This document shows, piece after piece, positions 1-6,742 of a stretch of DNA of 10,076 nt. The stretch comes from Pseudomonadota bacterium. GTDB lineage: Bacteria; Pseudomonadota; Gammaproteobacteria; Steroidobacterales; Steroidobacteraceae. Every line of letters starts with the position of its first letter. Position 1 is the first letter of the stretch. Under the pieces are notes generated by a model. It did no database searches, was not told where the DNA came from, and saw only the letters and a program-made list of their open reading frames with translations. The position numbers and the translations under genes are program-made. The stretch spans positions 1 through 10,076 of the forward strand of contig JAKBBE010000100.1 of NCBI GenBank assembly GCA_021826035.1, in the 5' to 3' direction.

Positions 1-1
1 A

Positions 2-1384
2 TTGGCGGGCGCGCAGCCCGCGCGGCGATCGGAGTATGTCCGCGGGGCCATCGTGCGGTCCCGGGCGGCCTCGGACGCGACCCGGGCGCGGCGCACCTCC
101 GCCCACGCTGAGCGCGGCCGCCCGGCGGACCGGGCTCTGACGCTCGCCGGCGTCCCGATGACGCGCCTCGATGAGACGAAGCACTTCAAGATCATCGGCA
201 CCACGGGCGCCGGCAAGAGCACCGCCATCACGGAGCTGCTCGAGGGTGCGTTGGCGCGCGGCGATCGCGCCGTGATTGCCGATCCTGACGGCGCCTACGC
301 GCGCCGGTTCCGCAGCGAGCGCCGCGGGGATGTCACCCTCAGTCCGTTCGAGCCCGGTGGGCGACGCTGGGACCTGTTCGCCGAGATCGATGCGCCCTAC
401 GACATCGAGCAGCTCGCCCTGGCGTTGATCCCCGATCAGCAGGGCGCTGATCGCAGTTGGCGCGGCTATGCGCGGACCCTGTTCAGCGCCGTCACCGCTC
501 AGGCGCGCGCCGCCGGAGTCACCGACGTGGCACAGCTCTACGATCTGCTGGTCGTGGCCGATGCGTCCGAGTTGAAGGTACTGGTCGGCGGGACGCCCGC
601 GCAGCCGTTCTTCGACGAGCACAACGCCCGCATGCTCGACTCGATCCGCTCCGTGGCGAGTTCGGCGGTGGGGGCGCTGCAGTACGTCGCGCAGCAACGC
701 GCGCCGTCGCTTGCGGTGCGTCAATGGGTGCGCGAGGGCGAGGGCGTGCTGTTCATTCCGTACCGCGCCGGACAGATCGCCGCGCTGCGCTCGAGCATCT
801 CGGCCTGGATGCGCCTGGCGATCTTCGAGTCCCTGCACGGCGCCGAAGGCGGCGCGCCGCTGTGGTTCGTGGCGGACGAACTCGATGCGCTCGGACCGAT
901 CGACGGGCTGAAGGATGCCCTCGCGCGGCTGCGCAAGTTCGGTGGCCGCTGCGTGCTCGGGTTCCAGTCGGTGGCCCAGGTGTCCAGTACCTACGGGGTG
1001 GGCGAGGCGCAGACCATCGTCGAGAACTGCGGGAATTCTCTGATCCTGCGCTGCTCGGCGAGCGAGCACGGTGGCACCGCGCGCTTCGCCTCGCGCCTGA
1101 TCGGCGAGCGCGAAGTGGTACGCACCGTGCGCAGCCGCTCGCGTCGGCCCGGGGAGTTGCTCGGGTCGCTGAGCGAGTCGGAGCATTGGCAGGTCGAGCC
1201 GGCGGTGATGGACGCGCAGCTCGAGCGTCTGGCCGATCTCGACGGGTATCTGAAACTCGCCTCGACGCCCGACTGGCTGCGGGTGCGGCTCGCGCCGCCG
1301 CGCGGACTCGCCACGGTGCGGGACGCGCCGCGCGCGCTGCCGGCGGTGGCACTCGGCCGCGAGGAAGGATGGGGTCATGAGTGA
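2..1384 (+). CDS. traD: TraD-type coupling protein ATPase, first copy (5' end outside window)
   Basis: This is an inner-membrane DNA-translocating ATPase of the VirD4/TrwB/TraD family, which links a relaxase-bound strand to a type IV secretion channel. Numbering from the first complete codon, Walker A is GTTGAGKST at residues 66-74 and Walker B is LWFVADEL at 287-294. A family-typical glutamine follows in LGFQSVAQV (319-327), then the strongly conserved block ENCGNSLILRCSASE (341-355). The frame is open to the left edge. The second copy in this window has a membrane helix about 30 residues before the RGA motif that lies here at 14-16, so the N-terminal helix and true start are probably outside the window; the TTG at position 2 is not proposed as the start. 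The C-terminus carries a tail of about 25 residues that copy two lacks. It overlaps the next gene by 8 bases. The family call is firm; the exact subfamily and symbol are less so. Confidence 0.9.
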   Translation: MAGAQPARRSEYVRGAIVRSRAASDATRARRTSAHAERGRPADRALTLAGVPMTRLDETKHFKIIGTTGAGKSTAITELLEGALARGDRAVIADPDGAYARRFRSERRGDVTLSPFEPGGRRWDLFAEIDAPYDIEQLALALIPDQQGADRSWRGYARTLFSAVTAQARAAGVTDVAQLYDLLVVADASELKVLVGGTPAQPFFDEHNARMLDSIRSVASSAVGALQYVAQQRAPSLAVRQWVREGEGVLFIPYRAGQIAALRSSISAWMRLAIFESLHGAEGGAPLWFVADELDALGPIDGLKDALARLRKFGGRCVLGFQSVAQVSSTYGVGEAQTIVENCGNSLILRCSASEHGGTARFASRLIGEREVVRTVRSRSRRPGELLGSLSESEHWQVEPAVMDAQLERLADLDGYLKLASTPDWLRVRLAPPRGLATVRDAPRALPAVALGREEGWGHE

Positions 1385-1886
1385 GACCCGCGCGGCGCCG
1401 GAGCCGCTCGAGGTGGGGCTGCTGCTCGAGACGGTCCAGTCGCAGCAGCGCCTCGCCGGGGAGACGCTGGCGCAGCTCGGCGAGCAGCTGCAGTCGCTCG
1501 AGAGAGGGGTGCGCGCGGACGTTGCGCAGGCCGCCCGCGAGGCGTTCCTCGAACTGAGCGCCGAGGCCGATGCGGTCAGCACACAGCTGCTCGGCCTGCG
1601 CCGAGCGATCGGGATGCGCGCGGCGCTGTGGAGCGCGGCGGCGGCACTGGCGAGCGCCGCGGTGACCGTTCTCGCCGTGCGTCTGCTGGTGCCGAGCGCC
1701 GCGCAGATCGATGCGCTGCGGGTGCGCCGTGCGCTCTTTGCCGCCGACATCCGGCGGCTGCGCGAGTACGGCGGGTCGGTCGAGCTGCGCCGCTGCGGGG
1801 CGCACGGCCGGCTCTGCGTGCGGGTGCAGCGCACCGGTCCGGTGTTCGGGGCGCACGGGGACTTCCTCCTGGTGAAGGCGCCATGA
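1377..1886 (+). CDS. Small coiled-coil membrane protein between the two coupling proteins
   Basis: Unrecognised protein of 169 residues. Residues 10-75 are Gln-, Leu- and Glu-rich with heptad-like spacing and probably form a coiled coil. One hydrophobic helix lies at about 83-106. A second charged helix (110-131) leads into a small, probably beta-rich C-terminal part with two cysteines, C140 and C147. The start is supported by a good ribosome site: a purine run GAGGAAGGA at 1361-1369, seven bases before the ATG. It starts inside the end of the upstream coupling-protein gene and its stop overlaps the start of the next in ATGA, so the three are almost certainly co-translated. Inference: a membrane-anchored accessory of one or both coupling ATPases or of the relaxosome. 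Position and topology support this, but no sequence motif does. If the C-terminus is periplasmic the cysteines could form a disulfide; the topology is not clear from the charges. Confidence 0.82.
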   Translation: MSETRAAPEPLEVGLLLETVQSQQRLAGETLAQLGEQLQSLERGVRADVAQAAREAFLELSAEADAVSTQLLGLRRAIGMRAALWSAAAALASAAVTVLAVRLLVPSAAQIDALRVRRALFAADIRRLREYGGSVELRRCGAHGRLCVRVQRTGPVFGAHGDFLLVKAP

Positions 1887-3244
1887 CCGGCGGGATGGTG
1901 GTGCGCGAGGCGCCGCAGTTGGCCGCCGTGCTGCTCGCCGGCCTCGGCTCGATGGCGCTCGCCCGAGTGCTGCGCAGAGCGCCCCGGGATCGCTACTGTC
2001 GCGGCGCGAGGATCGAGCCGGCGCCGCGGCGGCGCCGCGCACACACGGGCATCACGTTGGCCAACGTGCCGCTCGCACCGTTGGAGGAGACCAAGCACTT
2101 CAAGCTGATCGGGACCACCGGCACCGGCAAATCGACGGCCATCGCCGAGCTGCTCACGGCACTGCTCGCACGCGGCGACCGGGCCGTCATTGCCGATCCG
2201 GACGCGGGGTATCTCACCGGCTTTCATTGCGCCGGACGGGGCGATGTCATCCTCAACCCGTTCGAACCGCGGGCGCTGAAGTGGGACCCGTTCGCCGAGC
2301 TCGCCGCGCCGGAGGATCCGGATCAGCTCGCCGCGAGTCTGATCGCCGCCGGCGAGGATGCCTCGGCGCGCGAGTGGCGCGGCTATGCGCGCACGTTCCT
2401 CTCTAGCCTCCTGCGGCGCACCGCTGCGCGCAGCACCGATCTCGAGCGCTTGTGGCACCTGATTGCGATCGCGCCGAGTGCGGAACTGCGCGCGCTGCTC
2501 AGTGGGACGCCCGCGCAGCCGTTTCTCGAGCCGGAGAACGCGCGCATGTTCGGCTCGATCCGCTCGGTCGCCGCGGCCTGCACCGCAGCGCTCGAGCACG
2601 TGTGCCACCAGGTCGCCCCGCCGTGCTCGGTGCGCCAGTGGGTGCGCACCGGCCGCGGCGTGCTGTTTCTACCCTACCGCGCCGGGCAGATCGCCTCGCT
2701 GCGAACGCTCATCGCCAGTTGGATGCGCCTGGCGATCTTCGAGGCGATGAATGGCCCGCCGGGGGACCGGCGGCTGTGGTTCATCGTCGATGAACTCGAT
2801 GCGCTCGGCGCGATCGACGGGTTGCGCGATGCGCTTGCGCGGTTGCGCAAATTCGGCGGGCGGTGCGTGCTCGGCATGCAGTCGATCGCGCAGGTGGCGG
2901 CGCTGTACGGACCGGGCGATGCGCAAACGATCATCGAGAACTGCGGGAACTCGCTGATCTTGCGCTGCTCGGCCAGTGAGCGCGGCGGTACGGCGCAGTT
3001 CTGTTCACGCCTGATCGGTGAGCGCGAGGTCATCCGCCGGAGCATCTCGCGCGGACGGGACGGTGCGGGAGGTTTCGGCAGCGGCGTTCGTGGCGCACGC
3101 CGTTCGCTGCACATCAGCGAGCAGCATGTCACCGAGACGGCCGTTCTGGCCGCCCAGATCGAGCAGCTCGCGGACTTGGAGGGTTATCTGAAGACCGCCG
3201 CGTCAGTGAGCTGGCGGCGCGTCAGGCTGCATCGTCCGGGCTGA
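1883..3244 (+). CDS. traD: TraD-type coupling protein ATPase, second copy
   Basis: A complete coupling protein of 453 residues, paralogous to the copy that starts the window. A hydrophobic segment at about 11-31 is the only clear membrane anchor. It is followed by RYCRGA (37-42), Walker A GTTGTGKST (77-85), Walker B LWFIVDEL (298-305) and the block ENCGNSLILRCSASE (352-366). By eye more than half of aligned positions match copy one, including the exact run DALARLRKFGGRCVLG. The differences are a Gly/Arg-rich insert at 391-408 and the lack of the C-terminal tail. The frame is open upstream of 1883, but the ATG at 1883 overlaps the preceding stop as ATGA and gives the expected N-terminal helix, so it is preferred; translation probably re-initiates there. 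The role is ATP-driven delivery of relaxase-DNA to a type IV channel. Whether both copies are active, or form mixed hexamers, cannot be read from sequence; both have intact nucleotide-binding motifs. Confidence 0.92.
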   Translation: MTGGMVVREAPQLAAVLLAGLGSMALARVLRRAPRDRYCRGARIEPAPRRRRAHTGITLANVPLAPLEETKHFKLIGTTGTGKSTAIAELLTALLARGDRAVIADPDAGYLTGFHCAGRGDVILNPFEPRALKWDPFAELAAPEDPDQLAASLIAAGEDASAREWRGYARTFLSSLLRRTAARSTDLERLWHLIAIAPSAELRALLSGTPAQPFLEPENARMFGSIRSVAAACTAALEHVCHQVAPPCSVRQWVRTGRGVLFLPYRAGQIASLRTLIASWMRLAIFEAMNGPPGDRRLWFIVDELDALGAIDGLRDALARLRKFGGRCVLGMQSIAQVAALYGPGDAQTIIENCGNSLILRCSASERGGTAQFCSRLIGEREVIRRSISRGRDGAGGFGSGVRGARRSLHISEQHVTETAVLAAQIEQLADLEGYLKTAASVSWRRVRLHRPG

Positions 3245-3270
3245 GGCGCGCCCTGCGGTGCGGGTGAGCG

Positions 3271-4347
3271 ATGGCGATCTTTCACATGCAGATCAACACG
3301 GTGTCGCGCTCGAGCGGACGCAATGCGCCGGCCTCGGCCGCGTATCGTGCCGGGGAGCGGATCCGCAACGAGCGCACCGGGGCGCTGTACGATCACCGCA
3401 ACCGCCGCGACGTGTTGCACAAGGAGATCGTGTTGCCGGCGCGGCTCGGGACGCCGCCGTCGTGGGCGCAGGACCGCGCCTCGCTGTGGAACGCCGCCGA
3501 ACGCATCGAGTCGCGGCAGAACTCGCGGGTGGCACGCGAGTATATGGTCGCGCTGCCGGCGGAACTGTCCGCCTCGGCCCGCGTGAGCCTCGCCCGTAGC
3601 TTCTCCCTTGAGATCGCCGAGCGGTACGGCGTTGCAGTCGACTTGGCCGTGCATGCGCCGCGTCCGTTCGGCGATCCGCGCAATTTCCATGCCCATCTGC
3701 TGACCTCGACCCGCGAGGTGCGCCCCGAGGGCTTCGGCGCGAAGGCGGGTCTGGACATGAACGGCACGGTGCGGGCCGAACTCGGGCTGCCCACGGGTCG
3801 GCAGGAGTTTGCCGCGCTCCGCCAGCGCTGGGCGGAGCTGGTCAACGAGCACCTGCAGGCTGCGCACCTGGAGTGGCGCGTCGATGCCCGCAGTCTCGCT
3901 GCGCAGGGGATCGACCGTGAACCGCTGCCCCGGCTGCCGCGCGCGGCGATCGCGACCGAGCGGCGCGGGGAGCGCAGCGAGGTGGCCGAGCAGATCCGCG
4001 AGCGCTACCGGGCGAGGGTGGCGGCGCGGGCCGAACGCGCCGCCGTCGGGGCTGCGGATCGGGGTGGCGGCGCGGGGCCGGCGCGCGAGCCCGCCACGAG
4101 CGCCACGCCACCGGGCGAGGACGCACAGGCTCGGCAGCGTCAGGCGGTGCAGGAGTGGCTTAAGTACCGCGCCGCGCGGGGTGAGCGCGTATCGACGGGG
4201 GTCTCACCGGCCGAGCGCGTGCGCCGCGAAGCGCTCGCCGCCTGGCACGAACGGCGGGCGCAGAGCGCCGAACCGCGCAGCGGCGTGCACGAGTCGGCTG
4301 AGCAGTCCCCGGAGGCGCTCGGGCGCGATCGGGATCTCTCCGGGTGA
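3271..4347 (+). CDS. MobA/MobL-family relaxase (MOBQ type)
   Basis: A conjugative relaxase of 358 residues that should nick one strand at an oriT and stay covalently attached to the 5' end. The N-terminus MAIFHMQINTVSRSSGR followed by APASAAYRAGE matches the MobA/MobL family, and Y25 falls at the position of the catalytic tyrosine of MobA from R1162/RSF1010. The metal-binding histidines are seen as H128 and the HAH at 140-142, within DPRNFHAHLLTSTRE. ERIESR (77-82) supplies the conserved acidic region. ERRGER at 230-235 ends the catalytic half. The remaining C-terminus is Arg/Ala/Glu-rich, with no helicase or primase domain. The start fits the family exactly, though no good Shine-Dalgarno precedes it. 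It lies 26 bases after the second coupling-protein gene and is probably in the same operon. It ends only 11 bases before the convergent PAP2 gene. Confidence 0.93.
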   Translation: MAIFHMQINTVSRSSGRNAPASAAYRAGERIRNERTGALYDHRNRRDVLHKEIVLPARLGTPPSWAQDRASLWNAAERIESRQNSRVAREYMVALPAELSASARVSLARSFSLEIAERYGVAVDLAVHAPRPFGDPRNFHAHLLTSTREVRPEGFGAKAGLDMNGTVRAELGLPTGRQEFAALRQRWAELVNEHLQAAHLEWRVDARSLAAQGIDREPLPRLPRAAIATERRGERSEVAEQIRERYRARVAARAERAAVGAADRGGGAGPAREPATSATPPGEDAQARQRQAVQEWLKYRAARGERVSTGVSPAERVRREALAAWHERRAQSAEPRSGVHESAEQSPEALGRDRDLSG

Positions 4348-4356
4348 GCGCGCCTC
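4312..4356. terminator. Possible hairpin between convergent relaxase and PAP2 genes
   Basis: GAGGCGC (4312-4318) can pair with GCGCCTC (4350-4356). A shifted pairing of GCGCTC with GAGCGC is also possible. It covers the end of the relaxase gene and the 11-base gap to the PAP2 stop. The loop is long and no T-run follows on either strand, so this is a weak candidate for a shared terminator. Confidence 0.2.
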
Positions 4357-4358
4357 GG

Positions 4359-5252
4359 TCAGTGAAACACGTGGGCGAAGGCGAGCATCGCGCCGCCTTG
4401 CACCGGCACCACGGTGACCGTTGAGTGATCCATCGCCTGACCCGCTCTGCGATCCAGTACGAAGTGCGCGGTGGCCATGCCGAGCGCGGCGGCGACGACG
4501 GTGTCCGACAGCCAGTGCGCGTTGTGCTTCATGCGCAGGTACGCCGTGCCGATACCGATGCCGTAACCGATGGTGCGGCGCAGCCAGCGGATCTTCGGAT
4601 TGCCCGACTCGGCGAGCACCGTGCCGATGGCGAACGCTGCGGTGACGTGCAGCGAGGGAAAGGAGCTGCCGCCGGCGAACCATTTGTTCGTATCGGTGGT
4701 CTGGTAGGGCCGTTGCCGGCCGAAGGCAAACTTCATCGCCTCGCCCGTCAGCGAGGCGATGCCGGCCGACTCGAGCATGTTCCAGGCCTCGGATTTGCCG
4801 GCGCGGCTGCCGGAGAGAGTCGCATACCCCCAGGTGAGGGCGAAGGCCGCGAAGCCGGGCAGCGCATCGCTGATCGTGGCGCTCGAGGGCGGCTTCGGTC
4901 CGAACGGCGGGTTCGAGCCGCCGACGAAGTGTTGGCGCACCTGCGTATCGTAGTGGTGGGCGATAGCGAACGCCGCGACCACGCCGCCGAAGTACTCCCA
5001 GTTGCGCCGCTTCCAATGCAGCGGATCGGTGTAATACGCCTTCATGTCCCCGAGGGATCGGAAGAACAGGTGCTTCAGCCCCGATGACTTCTTCGCGTAA
5101 TGGATCACGCTCGGCGAGGGCAGGGGCGCGGGGCCGGAGGTCGCCGGTGGCACCGCGGGGGATGGCGCGGCGAGGGCAATCGAGGGGAGCGCGCCGAGCA
5201 GCAGTGCCACGGCGAGCCGCCGTACCGGGCGAAACGGATATTTGTTCCTCAT
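4359..5252 (-). CDS. PAP2-family phosphatase with signal peptide
   Basis: A protein of 297 residues of the PAP2/acid phosphatase superfamily, which removes phosphate from lipid phosphates, undecaprenyl pyrophosphate or small phosphoesters. All three signature motifs are present: K-x6-RP at 174-182 (KFAFGRQRP), PSxH at 199-202 with Leu in place of the usual Gly (PSLH), and R-x5-H-x3-D at 240-250 (R240, H246, D250). The N-terminus has positive residues, a hydrophobic core and an ALA-AP site, giving a Sec signal peptide cleaved near residue 29. Several hydrophobic stretches (about 86-100, 130-147, 203-215, 228-239, 251-266) suggest membrane insertion, with the active site facing the periplasm. 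The start was chosen because it gives this signal peptide; the frame is open far upstream but shadows the permease gene there. The substrate cannot be told. The gene is read toward the relaxase and lies downstream of the permease on the same strand. Confidence 0.88.
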   Translation of the reverse strand: MRNKYPFRPVRRLAVALLLGALPSIALAAPSPAVPPATSGPAPLPSPSVIHYAKKSSGLKHLFFRSLGDMKAYYTDPLHWKRRNWEYFGGVVAAFAIAHHYDTQVRQHFVGGSNPPFGPKPPSSATISDALPGFAAFALTWGYATLSGSRAGKSEAWNMLESAGIASLTGEAMKFAFGRQRPYQTTDTNKWFAGGSSFPSLHVTAAFAIGTVLAESGNPKIRWLRRTIGYGIGIGTAYLRMKHNAHWLSDTVVAAALGMATAHFVLDRRAGQAMDHSTVTVVPVQGGAMLAFAHVFH

Positions 5253-5258
5253 CGGGGG

Positions 5259-5286
5259 ATTGTAGAGATTTCCACACCGCCGGGAA
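5259..5286 (-). promoter_or_regulatory. Putative promoter of the PAP2 gene, possibly leaderless
   Basis: On the - strand TACAAT (5264 down to 5259) matches five of six bases of the sigma70 -10 box. A weak -35, TTCCCG (5286-5281), sits 16 bases before it. Only six bases separate the -10 box from the ATG at 5252, so transcription would be expected to start on or next to the start codon. No Shine-Dalgarno sequence precedes the ATG. The -35 lies in the arm of a long inverted repeat. Confidence 0.4.
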
Positions 5287-5323
5287 GAGGGTCCGCCGGG
5301 TCCGCGCATCGTTCCCGGCGGTG
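5275..5323. repeat. 12-bp perfect inverted repeat with a third internal copy
   Basis: CACCGCCGGGAA (5275-5286) is exactly complementary in reverse to TTCCCGGCGGTG (5312-5323), with 25 bases between. The core CCGCCGGG (5277-5284) recurs directly at 5293-5300, so on the - strand transcript one upstream arm can pair with either of two downstream copies. It lies between the permease stop and the PAP2 start. No T-run follows, so it may be a Rho-aided or processed 3' end of the permease mRNA, an operator over the PAP2 -35, or a structured leader. Confidence 0.7.
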
Positions 5324-5341
5324 CATCGCCCCGCGCCTCGC

Positions 5342-6607
5342 TCAGCCGGCGTGTCCGAGGGCGAGTGCCGCGAGTGCGCCGAGCAGTGCCGGTGGCATCA
5401 CCCACGCGCCGAGCTTCAGGAAGCTCATCGCGTCCATGTGCACCTTCTCGCGCCGCAGCGCGATCAGCCACAGGAGCGTCGCGAGCGAGCCGCTCACCGA
5501 GAGGTTCGGTCCGAGATCGACACCGATCAGCATGCTCGTGCGCAGCGCGGCGAGCCGATGGCTCGCCCCGAGCGTCGCGGCGATCAGTGCCACGGGGAGG
5601 TTGTTCATCGCGTTGCCGGCGAGCGCGACGGCACCGCCGGCGATGAACCCGGCGAGTGCGCCGGAGTCTCGTGCGAGGTGCGCGAGCAGCGCCTCGAGCG
5701 CCGCGAGCACTCCGGTGCGTCCCAGCGCCGCGACCAGCACGAACAGACCGGCGACCAGCGGCAGCACGCTCCAGGAGATGTCCTTCAGCAGCGGCCAGGG
5801 ATTGCGCCGCTCGAACACGATCACGAGTGCGAGGATCAGGAGCGCGGCGGCGAAGGTCGGTGCGCCGAGCGCCCGGCCGCTCGCCGAGGCCCACAGCAGC
5901 ACCACGACGGTGAGGCCGATGCCGGCGGCGGTGAACCGGCCGGACCGTCGCAGGGGCGGTACCGGGACGGTGGGGGTGAATGCGCCGTCGAGGGCTCGCC
6001 GTTGCGTGGCGCGCAGCACGAGGAACGTCGCGGCGATGGCCGCGACCGAGGGCAGCAGGAATGCCGCGAGCCAGGCGCGCAGCGGCGGCAGGTGGCTCGC
6101 ATACACCACGAGGTTCGCCGGGTTGGCGATGGGCAGCAGGAAGCTCGCGGCATTGGCGATGAATGCGCAGATCAAGAGATACGGCAGCGGCTCGGTGCGC
6201 GCCTGGCGGGCCGCGGCGTACACCGCCGGGGTGAGCACGACGGCGGTGGCGTCATTGGAGAGCAGGGCGGTCACGATGATGCCGACCAGGTAGATCAGAC
6301 CGAACAGTCGCCGCGGTGAGCCGGCGGCCGTGCGCACCGCGTGGGCGGCGACCCAGTCGAACAGACCCTCGCTGCGGGCCAGCTCCGCCAGCAGCATCAT
6401 GCCGGCGAGAAACAGATACACATCGGTGCCCCGGCCGACGGCGCGCAGTGCCTGATGCCAGGAGATGAGCGATCCGAGCACCAGCAGGGCCGCACCGCCG
6501 GCGGCCCAGAGCGCTTCGGAGAAATCCCATGGACGCAGCAGCATGCCGCAGATCACGGCAGCGCCGATCAGCCAGGTGAGATCGTGAGCGAGGGTGGCGT
6601 GGAGCAT
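5342..6607 (-). CDS. ArsB-like anion/arsenite permease
   Basis: An integral membrane transporter of 421 residues in the ArsB/NhaD (ion transporter) superfamily, close to the usual ArsB length. About 11-12 hydrophobic segments are visible. Family-typical blocks are LSNDATAVVLTPAVY (116-130), ANAASFLLPIANPANLVV (151-168), MNNLPVALIA (334-343) and IGVDLGPNLSVSGSLATLLW (361-380). These resemble the NDGAALILTP, MNNMPTVL and GCDLGPKITPIGSLATLLW blocks of E. coli ArsB. The known role of ArsB is efflux of arsenite/antimonite, alone or with ArsA. No arsR, arsC or arsA is in this window, so arsenite is a family-based guess and another anion is possible. An in-frame ATG 12 codons upstream (6643) lies inside the predicted -10 box, which favours the start at 6607. 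No clear Shine-Dalgarno precedes it. The gene is divergent from a BlaI-family repressor and probably regulated by it. Confidence 0.88.
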   Translation of the reverse strand: MLHATLAHDLTWLIGAAVICGMLLRPWDFSEALWAAGGAALLVLGSLISWHQALRAVGRGTDVYLFLAGMMLLAELARSEGLFDWVAAHAVRTAAGSPRRLFGLIYLVGIIVTALLSNDATAVVLTPAVYAAARQARTEPLPYLLICAFIANAASFLLPIANPANLVVYASHLPPLRAWLAAFLLPSVAAIAATFLVLRATQRRALDGAFTPTVPVPPLRRSGRFTAAGIGLTVVVLLWASASGRALGAPTFAAALLILALVIVFERRNPWPLLKDISWSVLPLVAGLFVLVAALGRTGVLAALEALLAHLARDSGALAGFIAGGAVALAGNAMNNLPVALIAATLGASHRLAALRTSMLIGVDLGPNLSVSGSLATLLWLIALRREKVHMDAMSFLKLGAWVMPPALLGALAALALGHAG

Positions 6608-6631
6608 CGGGACCCGGTGGCGCGTGTGCGG

Positions 6632-6646
6632 GCAATGGGCCATTGC
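6632..6646. promoter_or_regulatory. Operator candidate 1: dyad over the permease -10 box and start site
   Basis: GCAATGGGCCATTGC is a perfect dyad: 7-bp arms around a single central G at 6639. It covers most of the permease -10 box and the expected transcription start. A bound dimer here would block the permease promoter. It does not resemble the TACA/TGTA operator of classical BlaI/MecI. Confidence 0.5.
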
Positions 6647-6670
6647 ACTGGCCGCGCTCGCGGCCGTCAA
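6642..6670 (-). promoter_or_regulatory. Sigma70-type promoter of the permease gene
   Basis: On the - strand TTGACG (6670-6665, five of six consensus bases) is followed after exactly 17 bases by TGCAAT (6647-6642, four of six). The expected start is near 6635, giving a leader of about 28 bases before the ATG at 6607. Dyads lie over the -10 box, inside the spacer and directly upstream of the -35, a layout typical of a repressed promoter. Confidence 0.6.
6650..6665. promoter_or_regulatory. Operator candidate 2: dyad filling the permease promoter spacer
   Basis: GGCCGCGCTCGCGGCC has perfect 7-bp arms around a central CT. It sits between the -35 and -10 boxes of the permease promoter. Its core CGCTCG is shared with the next dyad, whose centre is exactly 20 bp away, about two helical turns. 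GC-rich DNA produces such dyads by chance more easily, so placement is the stronger evidence. Confidence 0.45.
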
Positions 6671-6684
6671 GCCTCGCTCGAGGC
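6671..6684. promoter_or_regulatory. Operator candidate 3: dyad abutting the permease -35 box
   Basis: GCCTCGCTCGAGGC has perfect 6-bp arms around a central CT and the same CGCTCG core as the dyad 20 bp away. It begins at the base next to the permease -35 box. It is 24 bp from the -35 of the opposite (repressor) promoter, so a bound protein could act on both directions. Confidence 0.42.
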
Positions 6685-6707
6685 GCCGGATGCACGGTGA
6701 GACGTGC

Positions 6708-6736
6708 TTGCCGGGGTCGCACGGCGGTCCTAGACT
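6708..6736 (+). promoter_or_regulatory. Promoter of the BlaI-family repressor, apparently leaderless
   Basis: TTGCCG (6708-6713) and TAGACT (6731-6736) are separated by exactly 17 bases, each matching four of six sigma70 consensus positions. The ATG at 6743 begins seven bases after the -10 box, where transcription should start. The only Shine-Dalgarno-like bases (AGG, 6738-6740) are two bases from the ATG, too close for a normal ribosome site. Confidence 0.5.
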
Positions 6737-6742
6737 CAGGCG

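Noticed and set aside
1034..1050. ATCCTGCG resembling the nick region of IncP/MOBP-type oriT
   Set aside because: It encodes the conserved LILRC residues of the coupling protein, and has no flanking inverted repeat. A chance match to a short motif.
753..2042. Long - strand open frame of 429 codons
   Set aside because: It is antisense to the coupling-protein genes. Its translation is Arg/Ala/Pro-rich with no domain, as expected from a GC-rich shadow frame.
5084..6319. Two overlapping + strand open frames of about 400 codons across the permease region
   Set aside because: Both are opposite the permease gene, whose protein has clear ArsB-family motifs and membrane helices. The + strand translations are low-complexity.
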